Source: Neolentinus lepideus HHB14362 ss-1
Taxonomy: Eukaryota; Basidiomycota; Agaricomycetes; Gloeophyllales; Gloeophyllaceae
Reading direction: 5' to 3'
Assembly: GCA_001632425.1 (NCBI GenBank)
Contig: KV425568.1
Location: forward strand, 454,439-518,438
DNA: 64,000 nucleotides
Position 1 is the first letter of the stretch, and every line of letters begins with the position of its first letter. Under the pieces are notes generated by a model, which ran no database searches, was not told the DNA's origin, and saw only the letters and a list, made by a program, of their open reading frames with translations. Below are positions 46,222 to 57,272 of this stretch, one piece after another. Both the position numbers and the translations under genes were made by a program.

Positions 46222-47972
46222 CAAGGGGCCGACAGAAAGAAAGTTCTATACACGACGTCAGAAAGTCCGACTAAGGCCCTGGGAGGGACCCCCCCTCCCC
46301 CACGTAATCTTCACACGACCCATATTGGGCAAATAAATTACCAAATCCGTCTTATTCTGTCATTTTATCATATCTCAAATTGGAGTAAATAAGTATCATG
46401 GTTCTCTATTAAAACAACATACATCAGATAATGTTATGACATGAATGAAGACTAAGTTTTCTAGCCAGTCTTCATTAATGTCATTGATGGGGAGTTAAGC
46501 GACGATGCCAAACAAGGTCAAACAGCACGGTGGCACGTCTTCCTCGACCTTCCTGCCAGTGAAAGAAATGCTGATAGTCCACTATAGCTATCTCATACTG
46601 TTCTGAGATTGTGCGGGCTTGGAACCATCTATCTGTGGTCACTAGCAGTCCAAATAAGGGGGTCTGCAGAAAGTCCTGCATCAGGAAATGCAAATATCTC
46701 CGGATGGAGACGACGTCTCCATGGCTCCATCTAGTGTTGCCACGGCACGGCGCGGAACCGCGGTCCGTGCCGGACTGTGCTGGACTGGGACCGGGAATAC
46801 GGACCAATGGCCGATGACTCGGACCGGTCCGTTGGATCTAATTAACTACCGAAGACCGGTTCCGAACCCGTCCGAGCCATGGCTCTGAGTTCCTTTCCGG
46901 GTTATGTAATATTGTAGTCTCGACTACAAATGACTTTTGTAGTGACACTACAAATCTTGTTATAGCTGAAGCCATCAACCAATGAGATCACATGAACCTA
47001 AATCGACGCGATTCCCACGACTACAAACTTGTATGTAAGCACCTGCATAAGGGAGCTCGGGCTTGTAAAACCCAATATAATGCTCAAACACTCTTGTATG
47101 ACAAACTAAACACAAATATTAGTGTTTATTTACTTAGCTACAAACCCCCCAGCCCTCACTGACCCACTGACGAGCTTCCATCATGCCAGCATAACTCATC
47201 TGTCCAAATCAGGCAAGGAGCTGCGGCCTGAACTGGAGCTGTGCCGAGCCGACCGCGGACCGAGACCTAGAGCCACCACTGGGAACCGGAGCCGACCATC
47301 AAATGGTAAAAGCCGCCAGAACCGAGCTGTGCCGCGCCGTGCCGGACCGTGGCAACACTAGCTCCATCTGGAGTACGCGTCTCCATCTAGCACGTGACGG
47401 AGACGCATGGTCTGGATGGAGGCACTACCTGTCTATAAAGCGGTCTCCTCGGAATTGTTGTGGCTGCAATGGGCATAATATATTCTGGATATCATGTAGC
47501 ATGTACGGAAGGTTAATTTGGCAGCAATACAGTGCATCCCTCAGGCTCTGACCTACATATTACATGGAACTTGGCTGTCAGAAACCTCCACAACCATCTT
47601 ATACTGTTGCAGATGTCCCAAATGGCCTCATAAACAATTTGGGTGTGATACAGAAGTATACAATGAGTATATGGACTATCCTCAAGGTCCCAAGAAGCCA
47701 TACAATACCTAGCATCAGGTGTATAGGCTTCCGCCACAGGCCATGTGCTATCTCTGTATTGCTATCTCCATCTGGAGACAGTGTCTCCATGCGGCACGTG
47801 GTGGAGGCGGCAGCCTCCGGATAATAGGGGTACCTTTCCATCACTCTATCGCTCCATGTGCCTCCATATGGCTCGGCTGGAGAATTCCGGCTTTCCTGAT
47901 GTGATAAGGACCTCGAAGGCACCCCCCCTCCCCCCACCCAGTGTGCCGGCAACTCCCGGTGTCGGCCCCTTG
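46222..47972. mobile_element. hAT-like element, outer, 8-bp target duplication
   Basis: Inverted ends CAAGGGGCCGACA (left) and TGTCGGCCCCTTG (right) are flanked by the exact 8-bp duplication GTTTGGCG (46214-46221 and 47973-47980). C-rich runs (CCCCCCCTCCCCC) sit subterminally near both ends. A CTCCATCTGGAGAC-type palindromic motif recurs inside. After removing the nested element, only about 1.1 kb remains and no transposase is visible, so it is non-autonomous. Confidence 0.82.
46732..47360. mobile_element. hAT-like element, nested, 8-bp target duplication
   Basis: Inverted ends TAGTGTTGCCACGG(C)..GC and their complement (..CCGTGGCAACACTA) are flanked by the exact 8-bp repeat GCTCCATC (46724-46731 and 47361-47368). 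It is 629 bp, non-coding and sits within the 46222-47972 element. Its centre (46915-47145) carries repeated TGTAGT/ACTACA motifs and a TATA-like AATATAA, reminiscent of a solo LTR but without a duplication of its own. Confidence 0.85.
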
Positions 47973-47980
47973 GTTTGGCG

Positions 47981-48450
47981 CGGGAAAATCCGTGCCGAGG
48001 TTTTCGAAACAACAGTAAATCGCCGAGCACTGATGTACATACAGGACAACTAAGTATTATAACTCCGTCTTGCCAACGTCAGTAATCGACACCTTCTCGC
48101 ACTCTCTTAGTCCTTTGCGACACACTCTCAGGCTTATTATGGTGCTGGGCGCGCTCTCGCAACAACCATGTCCCATCTTACAAGGGTTCGCGCTGCGACC
48201 CGAGCTCTCGTCGCACACTTGCAGAGTTTAATAGACGAACCCTCGATGTTAATATATTGCATGTATTTCCTACGGCACACGTAGCTGCTCGTCTTGTTAC
48301 TCGCGACTCCGGCCCGTCGGGAGCCACCGTGCTGTAGCTGAAGATCACAATATATAGCAATCGTGACCATCCTGCTTCTCGATGGCGTGCCACTTATATA
48401 TTACACTCGTGTGGCCGAGATATTGTGCAGCTCTAGGGAGACCAGCTATC
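47981..48450. other. Intergenic upstream of GH28 gene
   Basis: 470 bp with no gene recognised. It should hold the GH28 promoter, although no TATA box in the right position stood out. Confidence 0.4.
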
Positions 48451-50559
48451 ATGAAGCTGAAGGTAGGTTTACTGACGAGTCTGACAACAATACTTTCTCT
48501 CTTTGCCCGCGCATACTCGAAGCTGTGTACACTTGTGCCTCTCGGACCTGGCCAGGATGACACAGACCAGGTACGCTGTGTTCTTGCTTTTACCACGTCA
48601 TTACTTGTATTAGCAGCTCTAGGTGGAAGTGGCCATTGCGGAATGCGGGCAGTATGGCGAACTCGTATTTGGGTCCGGAGATTACAACATCACACGGTTT
48701 GTTCTGGACCCATGATTTTATCGGCGACGAAAATGAGAGCCGTAGCCCTGCAGGAAAATGACGTGGAATCTGGTCGCCTCTCGAGTAGACCTGTATGGCT
48801 ATCTGAACGTAACTCTGGCCATTATTGATTTCGAAGAAACCAATTAAGCGGTGTTACATTGCCTTTAGTTCGTGCCAGACATCCAGTATTGGTTAAACCC
48901 GAACAATACATACCGAGTTGTGTTCATTCAGGTACGCGGAGCGCGGCGCTGAAGAGAGATATCTCATCTTTGCCGCAGAATCAAGCATCTTGGTTCGTAA
49001 TCACTGGTCACGACTTCACCATCGACGCCCACGGCGTCGGAGGCATTCAAGGCAATGGTCAGGTCCGCCCCTCTTTCTTCTTTTCTTGTCTTCTCCCCTC
49101 TGATAGATCCACGCGTATAGACCTGGTGGACATATTACACCACCCACACACGTGAAGGCGGGAACGGACGGCCGATCGCGTTCACACTATCACACGTAGC
49201 CAGAGGACTTATCAAAGACTTCAGGATAGAGGCGCAGCCCTTCTGGTGCAATACTGTCGCAGATTCGGAGGACGTGGTGTACGACGGCATGTATTGCAAC
49301 GCAACGAACACGAATCCCGCGTACTTTGGCCAAAAGTGAGCGTGTAGACAGACGGTAGATTCGTCTAGTACTGACTCAATTTTGTGGTGACTTGAAGCGT
49401 TGTGCCAAACACGGATGGTATTAGCATTCCGATGTCATGCATAGAATTTAGTGGCTAAGTGACTGCCACTCAGGGATCGACACGTACCGCAGCAACCGCG
49501 TAGCACTCACCAATTGGGATGTACGGACATAATTTATTCTCCTATCCATATCCCCTGCTTAACCCTAACAAACCTTCTACACCTAAAGATAACTTGTGGC
49601 GACGATTGTCTGGCGGTCAAAGGGGTACGCGATTGCACATAGACTCAGTGTACTATTTAATATGAAGAGTTCATATAGAATACCACAAACCTGTACGTCG
49701 CGAATTACGTCTGCCGCGGTGGGAACGGTATCGCTTTCGGAAGTCTAGGACAGTACGCGAACCTGGTGAGATTCCATGACTCTCTTATAACTAGCCAATG
49801 CTGATCAAATTCGTAGTCGGATATCGTCGACCATGTTGAGATGCAGAACCTGACCGTAAGTACGATATCTCTTGAGCAACAGCAATAAACGCGTTCCACT
49901 TCAGTTGCTCCGCCTGCCCTCTAATATCCAACCTAACATGGTCAGCGGTGTAAGTCGAGGTCATCTCACTCAGCTCAGACGCAAGCCCTAATTCCACACA
50001 CCCCATAGGTGTACTTCAAATCCTGGACCGCAACCGCCAACGGCGTCCCACCTACCGGCGGGGGCGGCGGGGGCGGTTACGTCAGCAACGTCGTCGCCAA
50101 AGATGTCTATGTTGATCAAGCCTTGGCGCCGTTGCGTCTTTACCAGACCAACGGCGGGACCAGGTGCACCATGACCCTTTTATTATATCTCTAGAGAACT
50201 GATGCGGCGAACTTGAAGTGGCAGTACTGCGTCATATTTGCAGTTCTCTAACCTGTCGTTCGTCAACTGGTCAGGCACTTCTTTGCAAAGCAAAGGTTCG
50301 TGCTAGCATTGACCATGTGACATTGAGCTCAGAACCGTAACATCAGTTGTGGACATCGAGTGCAGTGCGAACGCACCTTGTGCCAATATCCAGTTTTTCA
50401 ATTTCAACGTCGCTACTCCGAATGGGACCGCTCCTGAGTATGAATGCGTTAATGTCGTCAGTGAGAGCGGGCTGTCAGGTCAGTTCTTTTCGAGCGAAGC
50501 CCATGAAGAATTGATGCTGAAACCAAGCAGGTCCGTGTAATGCTACTGGATCGGCGTAG
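48451..50559 (+). CDS. Glycoside hydrolase family 28 (exo-polygalacturonase-like), one splice junction unresolved
   Basis: Exons are 48451-48570, 48623-48696, 48754-48808, 48869-48931, 48979-49062, 49121-49335, 49398-49417, 49474-49520, 49589-49624, 49679-49765, 49817-49855, 49905-49949, 50009-50163, [gap], 50244-50295, 50347-50478 and 50531-50559. A signal peptide opens the protein (MKLKVGLLTSLTTILSLFARA). GH28 motifs are VVPNTDGID and TCGDDCLAVKG (catalytic aspartates). RGGNGIAFGS replaces the usual GHG block, as in an exo-acting fungal branch. The ending GLSGPCNATGSA is typical. Between 50163 and 50244 no GT-AG pair restores frame, so the gene may be frameshifted. It would attack pectin outside the cell. 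Confidence 0.85.
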
Positions 50560-50689
50560 AGATCTACTGGTTCTGAATCTGAGGCCTCTCTTCGACTGCA
50601 TAGGAGCATTAGCATTTCAGAAACAAATGCACTGTCGTACAAGTAGACGCGCAACATTGGGATCCATTCACACTCGTTTGGCGATACTG

Positions 50690-52582
50690 TCAAATATGCC
50701 CGATCGCATTCTGCGGTTGATAAGGCTCCTCGAGGTATTTGATCTCTTCGTCTGAAAGGTGTACATCGACCGCATCTATGAGCGACACTAGTCAAAATGC
50801 ACACATCATGAAATTCGTTTTCTGGCCGCACCTGCTATATCATACAGGTTCTTGAGGCTGGTCGTGCCTACAATGGGCGCAGTGACCCCTATGCGTAATC
50901 GTCATGGCCCGTCGTCGGGAGGATCAGACAAACTATGCACACCTGGCTTGGATAGGAGCCATGCTATGCTAACTTGAGCCATACTGATGTCTCTCTTCTT
51001 GGCCACCTCTTCGACACTACAAGTACGCCATAATATTATGGAGTACGCTTGTAAATAACGGGGATAGACGCACCGATTGATGATTTCTTCGGAGCCTTTT
51101 AATTGCGAGAACTTTCTGATATACCTGGACAGCATCGTTCAAGATTGCGGTGAGACCACGAAGGTGAAATGACACACCCATCGTTGGTGCTTCGTTTAGT
51201 CTGCTTGGATAGCGGCCTCGCGAGGAGTCCCATGGCGAGGGGAGACCAAGGAATCGAACCGACGCCGAACATCTGTAGAGAGTATGTGAGGTGTCGTCAG
51301 CGGTAGATCGGTCCTAGGAATGCACCTTCAGCGTAGGGTACATTTCTCGCTCTTCTTCACGATACAAGAGAGTGTAGTGATTCTGCATCGAGATGAAAGG
51401 CGTCAAGTTGTTCGTGATGGCATAGTCTGTTGGGTCGTGTGGGGGTCAGTGCTGCTGATGACCGAGGGATCATATTATCAACGTACTCTGCATGGCTTGG
51501 ACTGTGTATGTCATGCTCAGTGCATTGTGGTGTAAGTACTAGAGAGAGCAGCACGTACACTGGTACGCCCAGCAGGAACTGATCCCAATGTATCGAACGT
51601 AACCTGCCTTCACGACGTCATGAAGAGCTTGCATCTGCTCATTGATGAGCAGGACGTGTCATACAAGCCAGTCAGTATCATCAGAGAACACGCACAGTCT
51701 CCTCGATAGGTGTATCGTAGTCGAATCTATGACCTAGAGGAGAAGAACAAGTCTGTTACACCGTTTTGAAGTTTCAGCGACAAGTAGACAGCCTTACATT
51801 GCAGAACGTCGATGTGATCCATCTGCAGCCGCTCAAGGCTATGCTTGACCGAGTCAAAGATATGCTAAGAAGAAAAAATGGACTGGCTATTCCCACAGCA
51901 CCCAAGGACAACCTACCTTACGACTCAGCCCATGCTGGTTAACATAGCCTATCGTATCGTGCGGAGGAGAGGGCTTCGTAGCGGCTGCAGTAAGATTGGT
52001 AGCGTAGTCTTTCGCTACCGTGCCATAGACCTGAGGCACTATGTGGATGAAGCTATTCTGGATTAGGGATACAGCATGAAACTGACCTTGGTCATGACAA
52101 CGATCTCATCCCGAGGCAGCCCGAGACGCTTTATCGTCTTGCCAAGTAGAATTTCCGAAAGACCGTTGGAATAATTCTGCGTTCCACGGGAAATTAGTTC
52201 ATTCGTCATATACATTAGTATTAGACCGTGGCTCACATTAGATGTATCGAAAGTATTGATTCCAAGGTCGTATCTGTCACAGACAGATGCAAAGTCTATT
52301 AATGTTAGTCGGTATACATCAGTGGAGACTCCACCCACGCAGCCTCGATATGCCTCGCCATCTCATCCTCATTGCTGATGACCCAGTTCAACCACTCAGA
52401 GCTCCCATACTGCATCGCTCCAAGAATAATCCTGGACACTTTCAGGCCCGAGTTACCGAGCCGAACTAACACCGATATGTGTGATTAAAGTCACCCACTG
52501 CAGATCGAGACACTGATGGATGAAGTGCAGCACACTCACCATACGGTATCTTCTTCATCTGCTGGCTCCCGACGGTCGCCAT
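50690..52582 (-). CDS. Aldo/keto reductase (AAD/versiconal-acetate-reductase-like)
   Basis: Fifteen exons on the minus strand: 52582-52540, 52465-52339, 52273-52237, 52176-52087, 52030-51917, 51864-51798, 51733-51696, 51634-51559, 51501-51487, 51426-51326, 51272-51178, 51124-51074, 51016-50943, 50888-50832 and 50775-50690. They total 1071 nt and encode 356 aa in unbroken frame; exon 9 is 15 nt. AKR landmarks are RLGNSGLKVSRIILGAMQYG, GINTFDTSNNYSNGLSE (Asp, Tyr), VVMTKV (Lys), LQCHRFDYDTPIEETMQ (His) and GVTAPIVGTTSLKNL (cofactor). Oxidoreductase of unknown substrate. The 3' ends of this gene and GH28 face each other with only 130 bp between. A dead relative lies near 60 kb. Confidence 0.9.
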
Positions 52583-55250
52583 GATTTGTGGTAAGTTAGG
52601 ACGGACCCCAGGCTCCAACCATGGATACACTGATTTATGTACCTACGACTCCTCGGCAGCAAGTGACGCGTAGGTGCGGCTCCTGCATGCCAGAAAGCGA
52701 TTCGGGCCGCGATGATAAGCTGCCATTGAAATGTGTCTTTCTGACAAAATCGCGATCACTCCAGTCTATGCGTATGATCCAAAACTTCTCACGTCGTAAC
52801 AGAGCACCAGTCATGTGTGATAAGGCAAAGGCCGCTATGAGTCGAAATATGGACGCTAGGGCACGAATGGGATATATGCAGAAGAGAAATCTCTACTGTC
52901 AAAACCATACCATCCACGCAGATATATGAAGCCCAGTTGGCCTCGACGATCTAGCGCACAGAACGCAGCACCCGTAATTGCCGCTGTCAGGATATCCACC
53001 AATCCATCGTACCGCACTGCGAAAGGTCTTGGTAAATCGGCAAAGCCGTTGCACTTACTTTTCTGGGTCTTAATGGCAGCCTCACAAGTCAAGGAGTTAT
53101 CCGCCACTGTCGACGCATTCAGGCGTGTCTACAATATAGATAATGGACTGGTCCATTGAGATGTAGGGTAGTCGCTCTCAAGGGCGCTGTTATCGGGCAC
53201 GAAGCGCGCTATGGATCTCGTCAAGCATACCGCCAGGAAGACATCAATAGTGCAGGAACCCGACGGTCAAAGCCTGCTTCCGATAATCAAACCAGATGGG
53301 AGTCAAACGCATCGGGCGGCACTTCGAAGACAGACAAGCACTAGAATACCCTCAAGAAGGCGAGGTGCTAGGCCAAGATAGCAGTGCTGGAAGAAGACAG
53401 ATGGTGCTCGAACGAAGGCATGGAGGAGCGCATCAAGAAAGCAGCCCAGGACCAGAGTGGATAGGTCGGACGAGTTCTAGTGTGCGAGGGTATCCTGAGA
53501 TAGTCTGAGCAGTGACTCCAACATTATAGCAGGCATGACAGGAAATAGAACGCAGATTGCTTGTGGCATCTGAACATGGGACGGTGGCGTCGAGAGATCC
53601 GTCGCAGTAGTCGAGAAATCTATCGCTTTTAGGCCGTGAAGCATCCGATAGTGGGCTGGATGGTCGTGGTCGTTGAGTCTGTGTCGTAGATCTTAATAGT
53701 CCGTAGAACAATTTTTGGCTGGAAGGCTGCAAGTATGAGTGATAACAAAGACTGCTGTCTGTACTCGCGCTCTCGTGGTACTAGTCTGGCTCGTCTAGAG
53801 GGACAGTCCCACGAGAATGTACGCACTTTGTACTGGAACCCTTCTCTCCTGTATCCCTAGCCACGGTCCAGTCTGATCATCCTCGTCTCCTAGCCGACCA
53901 GCGTTCCCTCCATCGCACTGTAATTGCAAAACCTGATGAGAACCTTGCTGTTTGTAATTGCGTGAGCCTTTCTTTACTTGCTCGACAAGAGAACCGTCAG
54001 ACGTAGTGTCCTTCCTTTCGCACCCCGAACGTTGGAACGTCACGGTAACAGGCTGAAGTTGGACCGTGGGACAAGGGGTCTATCAAAGCCGTTTAGGTAC
54101 CGAGGATGTACCAAAAAGGGCCAAGAATGGTCTAATTGAAGCACTGTGCCGGACCATTTCTTCTCACGACTGGATGTCTCGAATACAACACTAATACTAG
54201 TCGCCGTAGTAATATAATCAATACACGATTCAATAAATCCTTAAGCTTAAACTTGAAACTCAATTGTGATGACTGGAATATAGATGTCACGGCCTCGGTC
54301 CAGCACTGGCAGGAAGTGGCTGGACATAAGACTTTCGATGCACTGAGAGGACCGAGTACTCCTCACGCTCACTCAGGTTTCCTGCCCAGGTTCTAATACT
54401 AGGGCCGTCCCGTCCTGTGAACTCGAATCTTCTGAATCGCCTACACAGGAAACATCTGTAGAACGCAACCCAAACCCCGCTGGAAATCTCGGATATAAGC
54501 GCTCTGACCGAGCCTATTGGCAGCGACGGATATCGAGGCAAGACACACTTGCTCGCCGCCGGTATATGCGGAATATGCAATAATAGAGCAAGAGAGCATG
54601 CTAAACATAACCTTCTGACCTTCCTTCGAGAGTCATCTCGACGCGTGGCGAGCAGACGTTTCCTAAATTTCGGGGTATCCGCGCCGCAAGTGCCTGGTGC
54701 ACGTTCGAGAGAAGATCTGGCAGGCCGCTGCAGTAAGTTCTTTAGCAGGCGCGGTAAACTTGGATACGCGAGGGCACACACGATTGGCCCCCACGCCTGC
54801 CGTTGTCGTGATCCCGCAGGTCTTGATCTCCGACGCTTCTTCCTTGAATAACCAGGGATGTTATTGGGCCAGCCGAATGTAGAGGGCGAGGGAGGCCTCT
54901 GAGTAGATCACGGCGACTCGGAGAAAACATATAGCAACTTCCCAGTTCATGGTTTTGCCAGGTGACAGAGCCCATGGTGACGAGGAGAACCACATAGATG
55001 AGACTGTGGGCACGGAAGGCCAGTTTGCACCCGAGGTAACGGACAGGTAACAGAAGTCGCAAAAAGGAGACATGCGGTATAGAAAGTGTTATGTCGCGTC
55101 CATTTTTGGCAAAACCACGTGGCCTAGGGAATGTCAGAATATTTATGACAAAGGGTCACGGCTTTTTATACGCTTTTATACCACAGCCAGCCGCGCTTTC
55201 TGCTATACCGTTGTACTCGACTCTACTCTACCACCACTACTACAACCCTC
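52583..55250. other. Intergenic or unassigned 2.7 kb
   Basis: Several 75-165-codon frames occur on both strands (e.g. 54781-54287 and 55073-54861 minus, the latter with hydrophobic stretches such as VAICFLRVAVIYSEASLALY). I could not join them into a gene or name a family. A membrane-protein remnant upstream of the metal transporter is possible. Confidence 0.35.
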
Positions 55251-56269
55251 ATGTCCGCCCCCGCTGTCGCTCTTCCCGCTAGACAAAACGCCGCAGACGG
55301 TGCTAACCTGACCATCCGACCGCCAGTGTGGTCCATTGACCACTCTGACGCACCCCAGTCCACCCCTCTCCCAGCCAAATGTGCGCGCCATGAGCTCGGT
55401 CGCGAGGGCGTCTGCTGCAAAGAACTGAAAGACGAAGATGAGCGCACTCTCATCAATCCAGACGTTGTCCGCGATGTGTGAGTACCGCCACGGTCATGCC
55501 AGCCTCCACTATTGCTGATATCTTTTTCAGTGTCATCGGCTTGTCCGACGGGCTAACCGTTCCCTTTGCCCTTACAGCGGGTCTCTCCTCCCTTGGCAAC
55601 TCGCGTGTCGTTGTTCTGGGCGGTATCGCCGAGCTCATCGCTGGCGCCATCAGCATGGGCATCGGTGGCTTCCTCGCGAGCCAGGCCGAGCGCGACCACT
55701 ACCGCTTCCAAGCGCGCCACACAGCTGCCCGCGTCCTCCGCTCGTGCGCGGGTGAGATGGAGCGCGAGGTCTACGCTGTCCTCGGCCCCGTCGGCGTCGA
55801 CGAGTCGCTCTCCCGGCGGGTCGCGAACTGCCTTAGGGAAGTCGAGATCGGGTCAGATGCCGAGTACAACCCGAACGCGCCTGCAGACATCGAGTCGAGC
55901 TCGAAACTAAAGTTCCAGCCGACCGTCGGCCTCACACCGTTCCTCCTCAAATTTGGCGAGGGTATCGAGGAGGTCTCTGTCTCGCGCATGTACACGTCCG
56001 CCTTTACTATCGGCATGGGCTACCTCCTCGGCGGTCTCATCCCCCTCCTCCCGTACTTCTTCTTCCAACAGGCACACGTCGCCCTCCTGTGGTCATGTAT
56101 CATCACCGGCATCATTCTCCTCATTTTCGGTGTCGTCAAGGCGCGCGTGACGGGCGCAGCGGGCTCAGGGATCGGTGGGTATGTCTGGGGAGCAGTGAGC
56201 ACGCTAATGGTGGGTGGCGCGGCGGCGGGTGCAGCATATGGCATTGTTGCGGCATTAGAGAGCGCGTAA
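55251..56269 (+). CDS. Vacuolar iron/manganese transporter, CCC1/VIT1 family
   Basis: Two exons, 55251-55477 and 55531-56269 (53-nt intron). They total 966 nt and encode 321 aa. The family signature VIGLSDGLTVPFALTAGLSS opens the first membrane helix, followed by AELIAGAISMGIGGFLASQAERDHY. A hydrophilic helical insert (VLRSCAGEMEREVYAVLG) corresponds to the metal-binding domain of VIT1. Then come the helices MGYLLGGLIPLLPYFF, WSCIITGIILLIFGVVKA and WGAVSTLMVGGAAAGAAYG. Members move Fe2+/Mn2+ into the vacuole in exchange for protons. The N-terminal 75 residues are hydrophilic and cytosolic. Intact and well supported. Confidence 0.94.
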
Positions 56270-56642
56270 CAGGAGGCGCTTGTGCTTCTCTCTGTGGTGT
56301 GGTGTTGACTATACGCGGTGTACGAAGGCGTGCTCTCTTGTCTGTATTGGTGTCTTATTGCTTGGATGTGTATTTCTAGTCTGGCAGCCTTGCATGCATA
56401 ATCTCGCCCTTAATAGAGCGTTTTTCACTTGCATGCAGGCTACTGGCCATCTCACAATGCGAGATACACCGTACGCTCCACAAGCAAAGCTGAAGAAGAG
56501 TTTGTTGGTCACATGTTGCCTGATCCGAACTCTGTCGCCATCGCTAACGAAAACGAGAACAAAGCAGACAGGAAATCACAGAGGAAAGACTTGGCCTGAT
56601 GGGAAAGAGGATGGCAATATTCGGTTGAAGGTCAAAATGCAA
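56270..56642. other. Spacer between metal transporter and tRNA
   Basis: No gene recognised; 3' region of the transporter. Confidence 0.4.
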
Positions 56643-56748
56643 TGGCCAACGCCGGGGTCGAACCGACGACCTTGGCGTAAACAGAGTTTCCTGTACCTTG
56701 GAACCAGATATATTAGCACCACGCTCTAACCAACTGAGCTAGTCGGCC
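56643..56748 (-). tRNA. tRNA-Ile (anticodon AAU) with 32-nt intron
   Basis: The minus strand folds into a full cloverleaf: acceptor GGCCGAC pairs with GTTGGCC, a D-arm of GCTCAGTTGGTTAGAGC, and a T-arm with GGTTCGACCCC. The anticodon loop is CTAATAA (anticodon AAT at 56714-56712), interrupted after position 37 by an intron at 56710-56679, the canonical place. It would read AUU/AUC after A34-to-inosine editing. The discriminator base is A; CCA is not encoded. Confidence 0.93.
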
Positions 56749-56923
56749 GCTATGACTTGTTTGGATTTTTTGATATTATATTATGTCAGCATCCCTGATG
56801 GTATTTGAGTGCTCCTGGCGGCCACTTACCCGTGGCCTAAGGAGGTGTCCTGTCAACATTATTCGTGCAGATATACCCTTCTACAGTTATGCATGGTATG
56901 TACGCACAAGCTCACTTTGGTCA

Positions 56924-57272
56924 TCCTGTAGTGAATATCTTCTCGGCCTCATTTCGCTGTGTAGGCCAATGCTGGTTTCTGGATGATATGCGAGGCGACA
57001 TAAAACGTGCGTGTCGCTATCGGTCTTCTCGCGTTCAGGTGCTTACGACTTGACGTGAGCTTTCTATGAAAACTACTTGTTTCCGAGCAACCTCACGACA
57101 CCTCACCTTCTCAAGGCATTTACAATTTTACATACACAGTCTCAGCGCCAAGACTCGGCATGGCGGCCCCTGGCGTACACAGCGATGGTTTTAGATGTTT
57201 ACACAGTCGGACTCTGTCTCACTCAGAGGAGAGCGCTCCGGATCGGCCCTTCTTGCGCTTGTAGCGGTTCAC
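56924..57272 (+). repeat. Dispersed repeat, copy 2
   Basis: Plus-strand relative of 41376-41097; it shares CTTCTCAAGGCATTTACA, AGATGTTTACACAGTCGGACTC and CCCTTCTTGCGCTTGT blocks with indels between them. No terminal repeats found. Confidence 0.6.
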
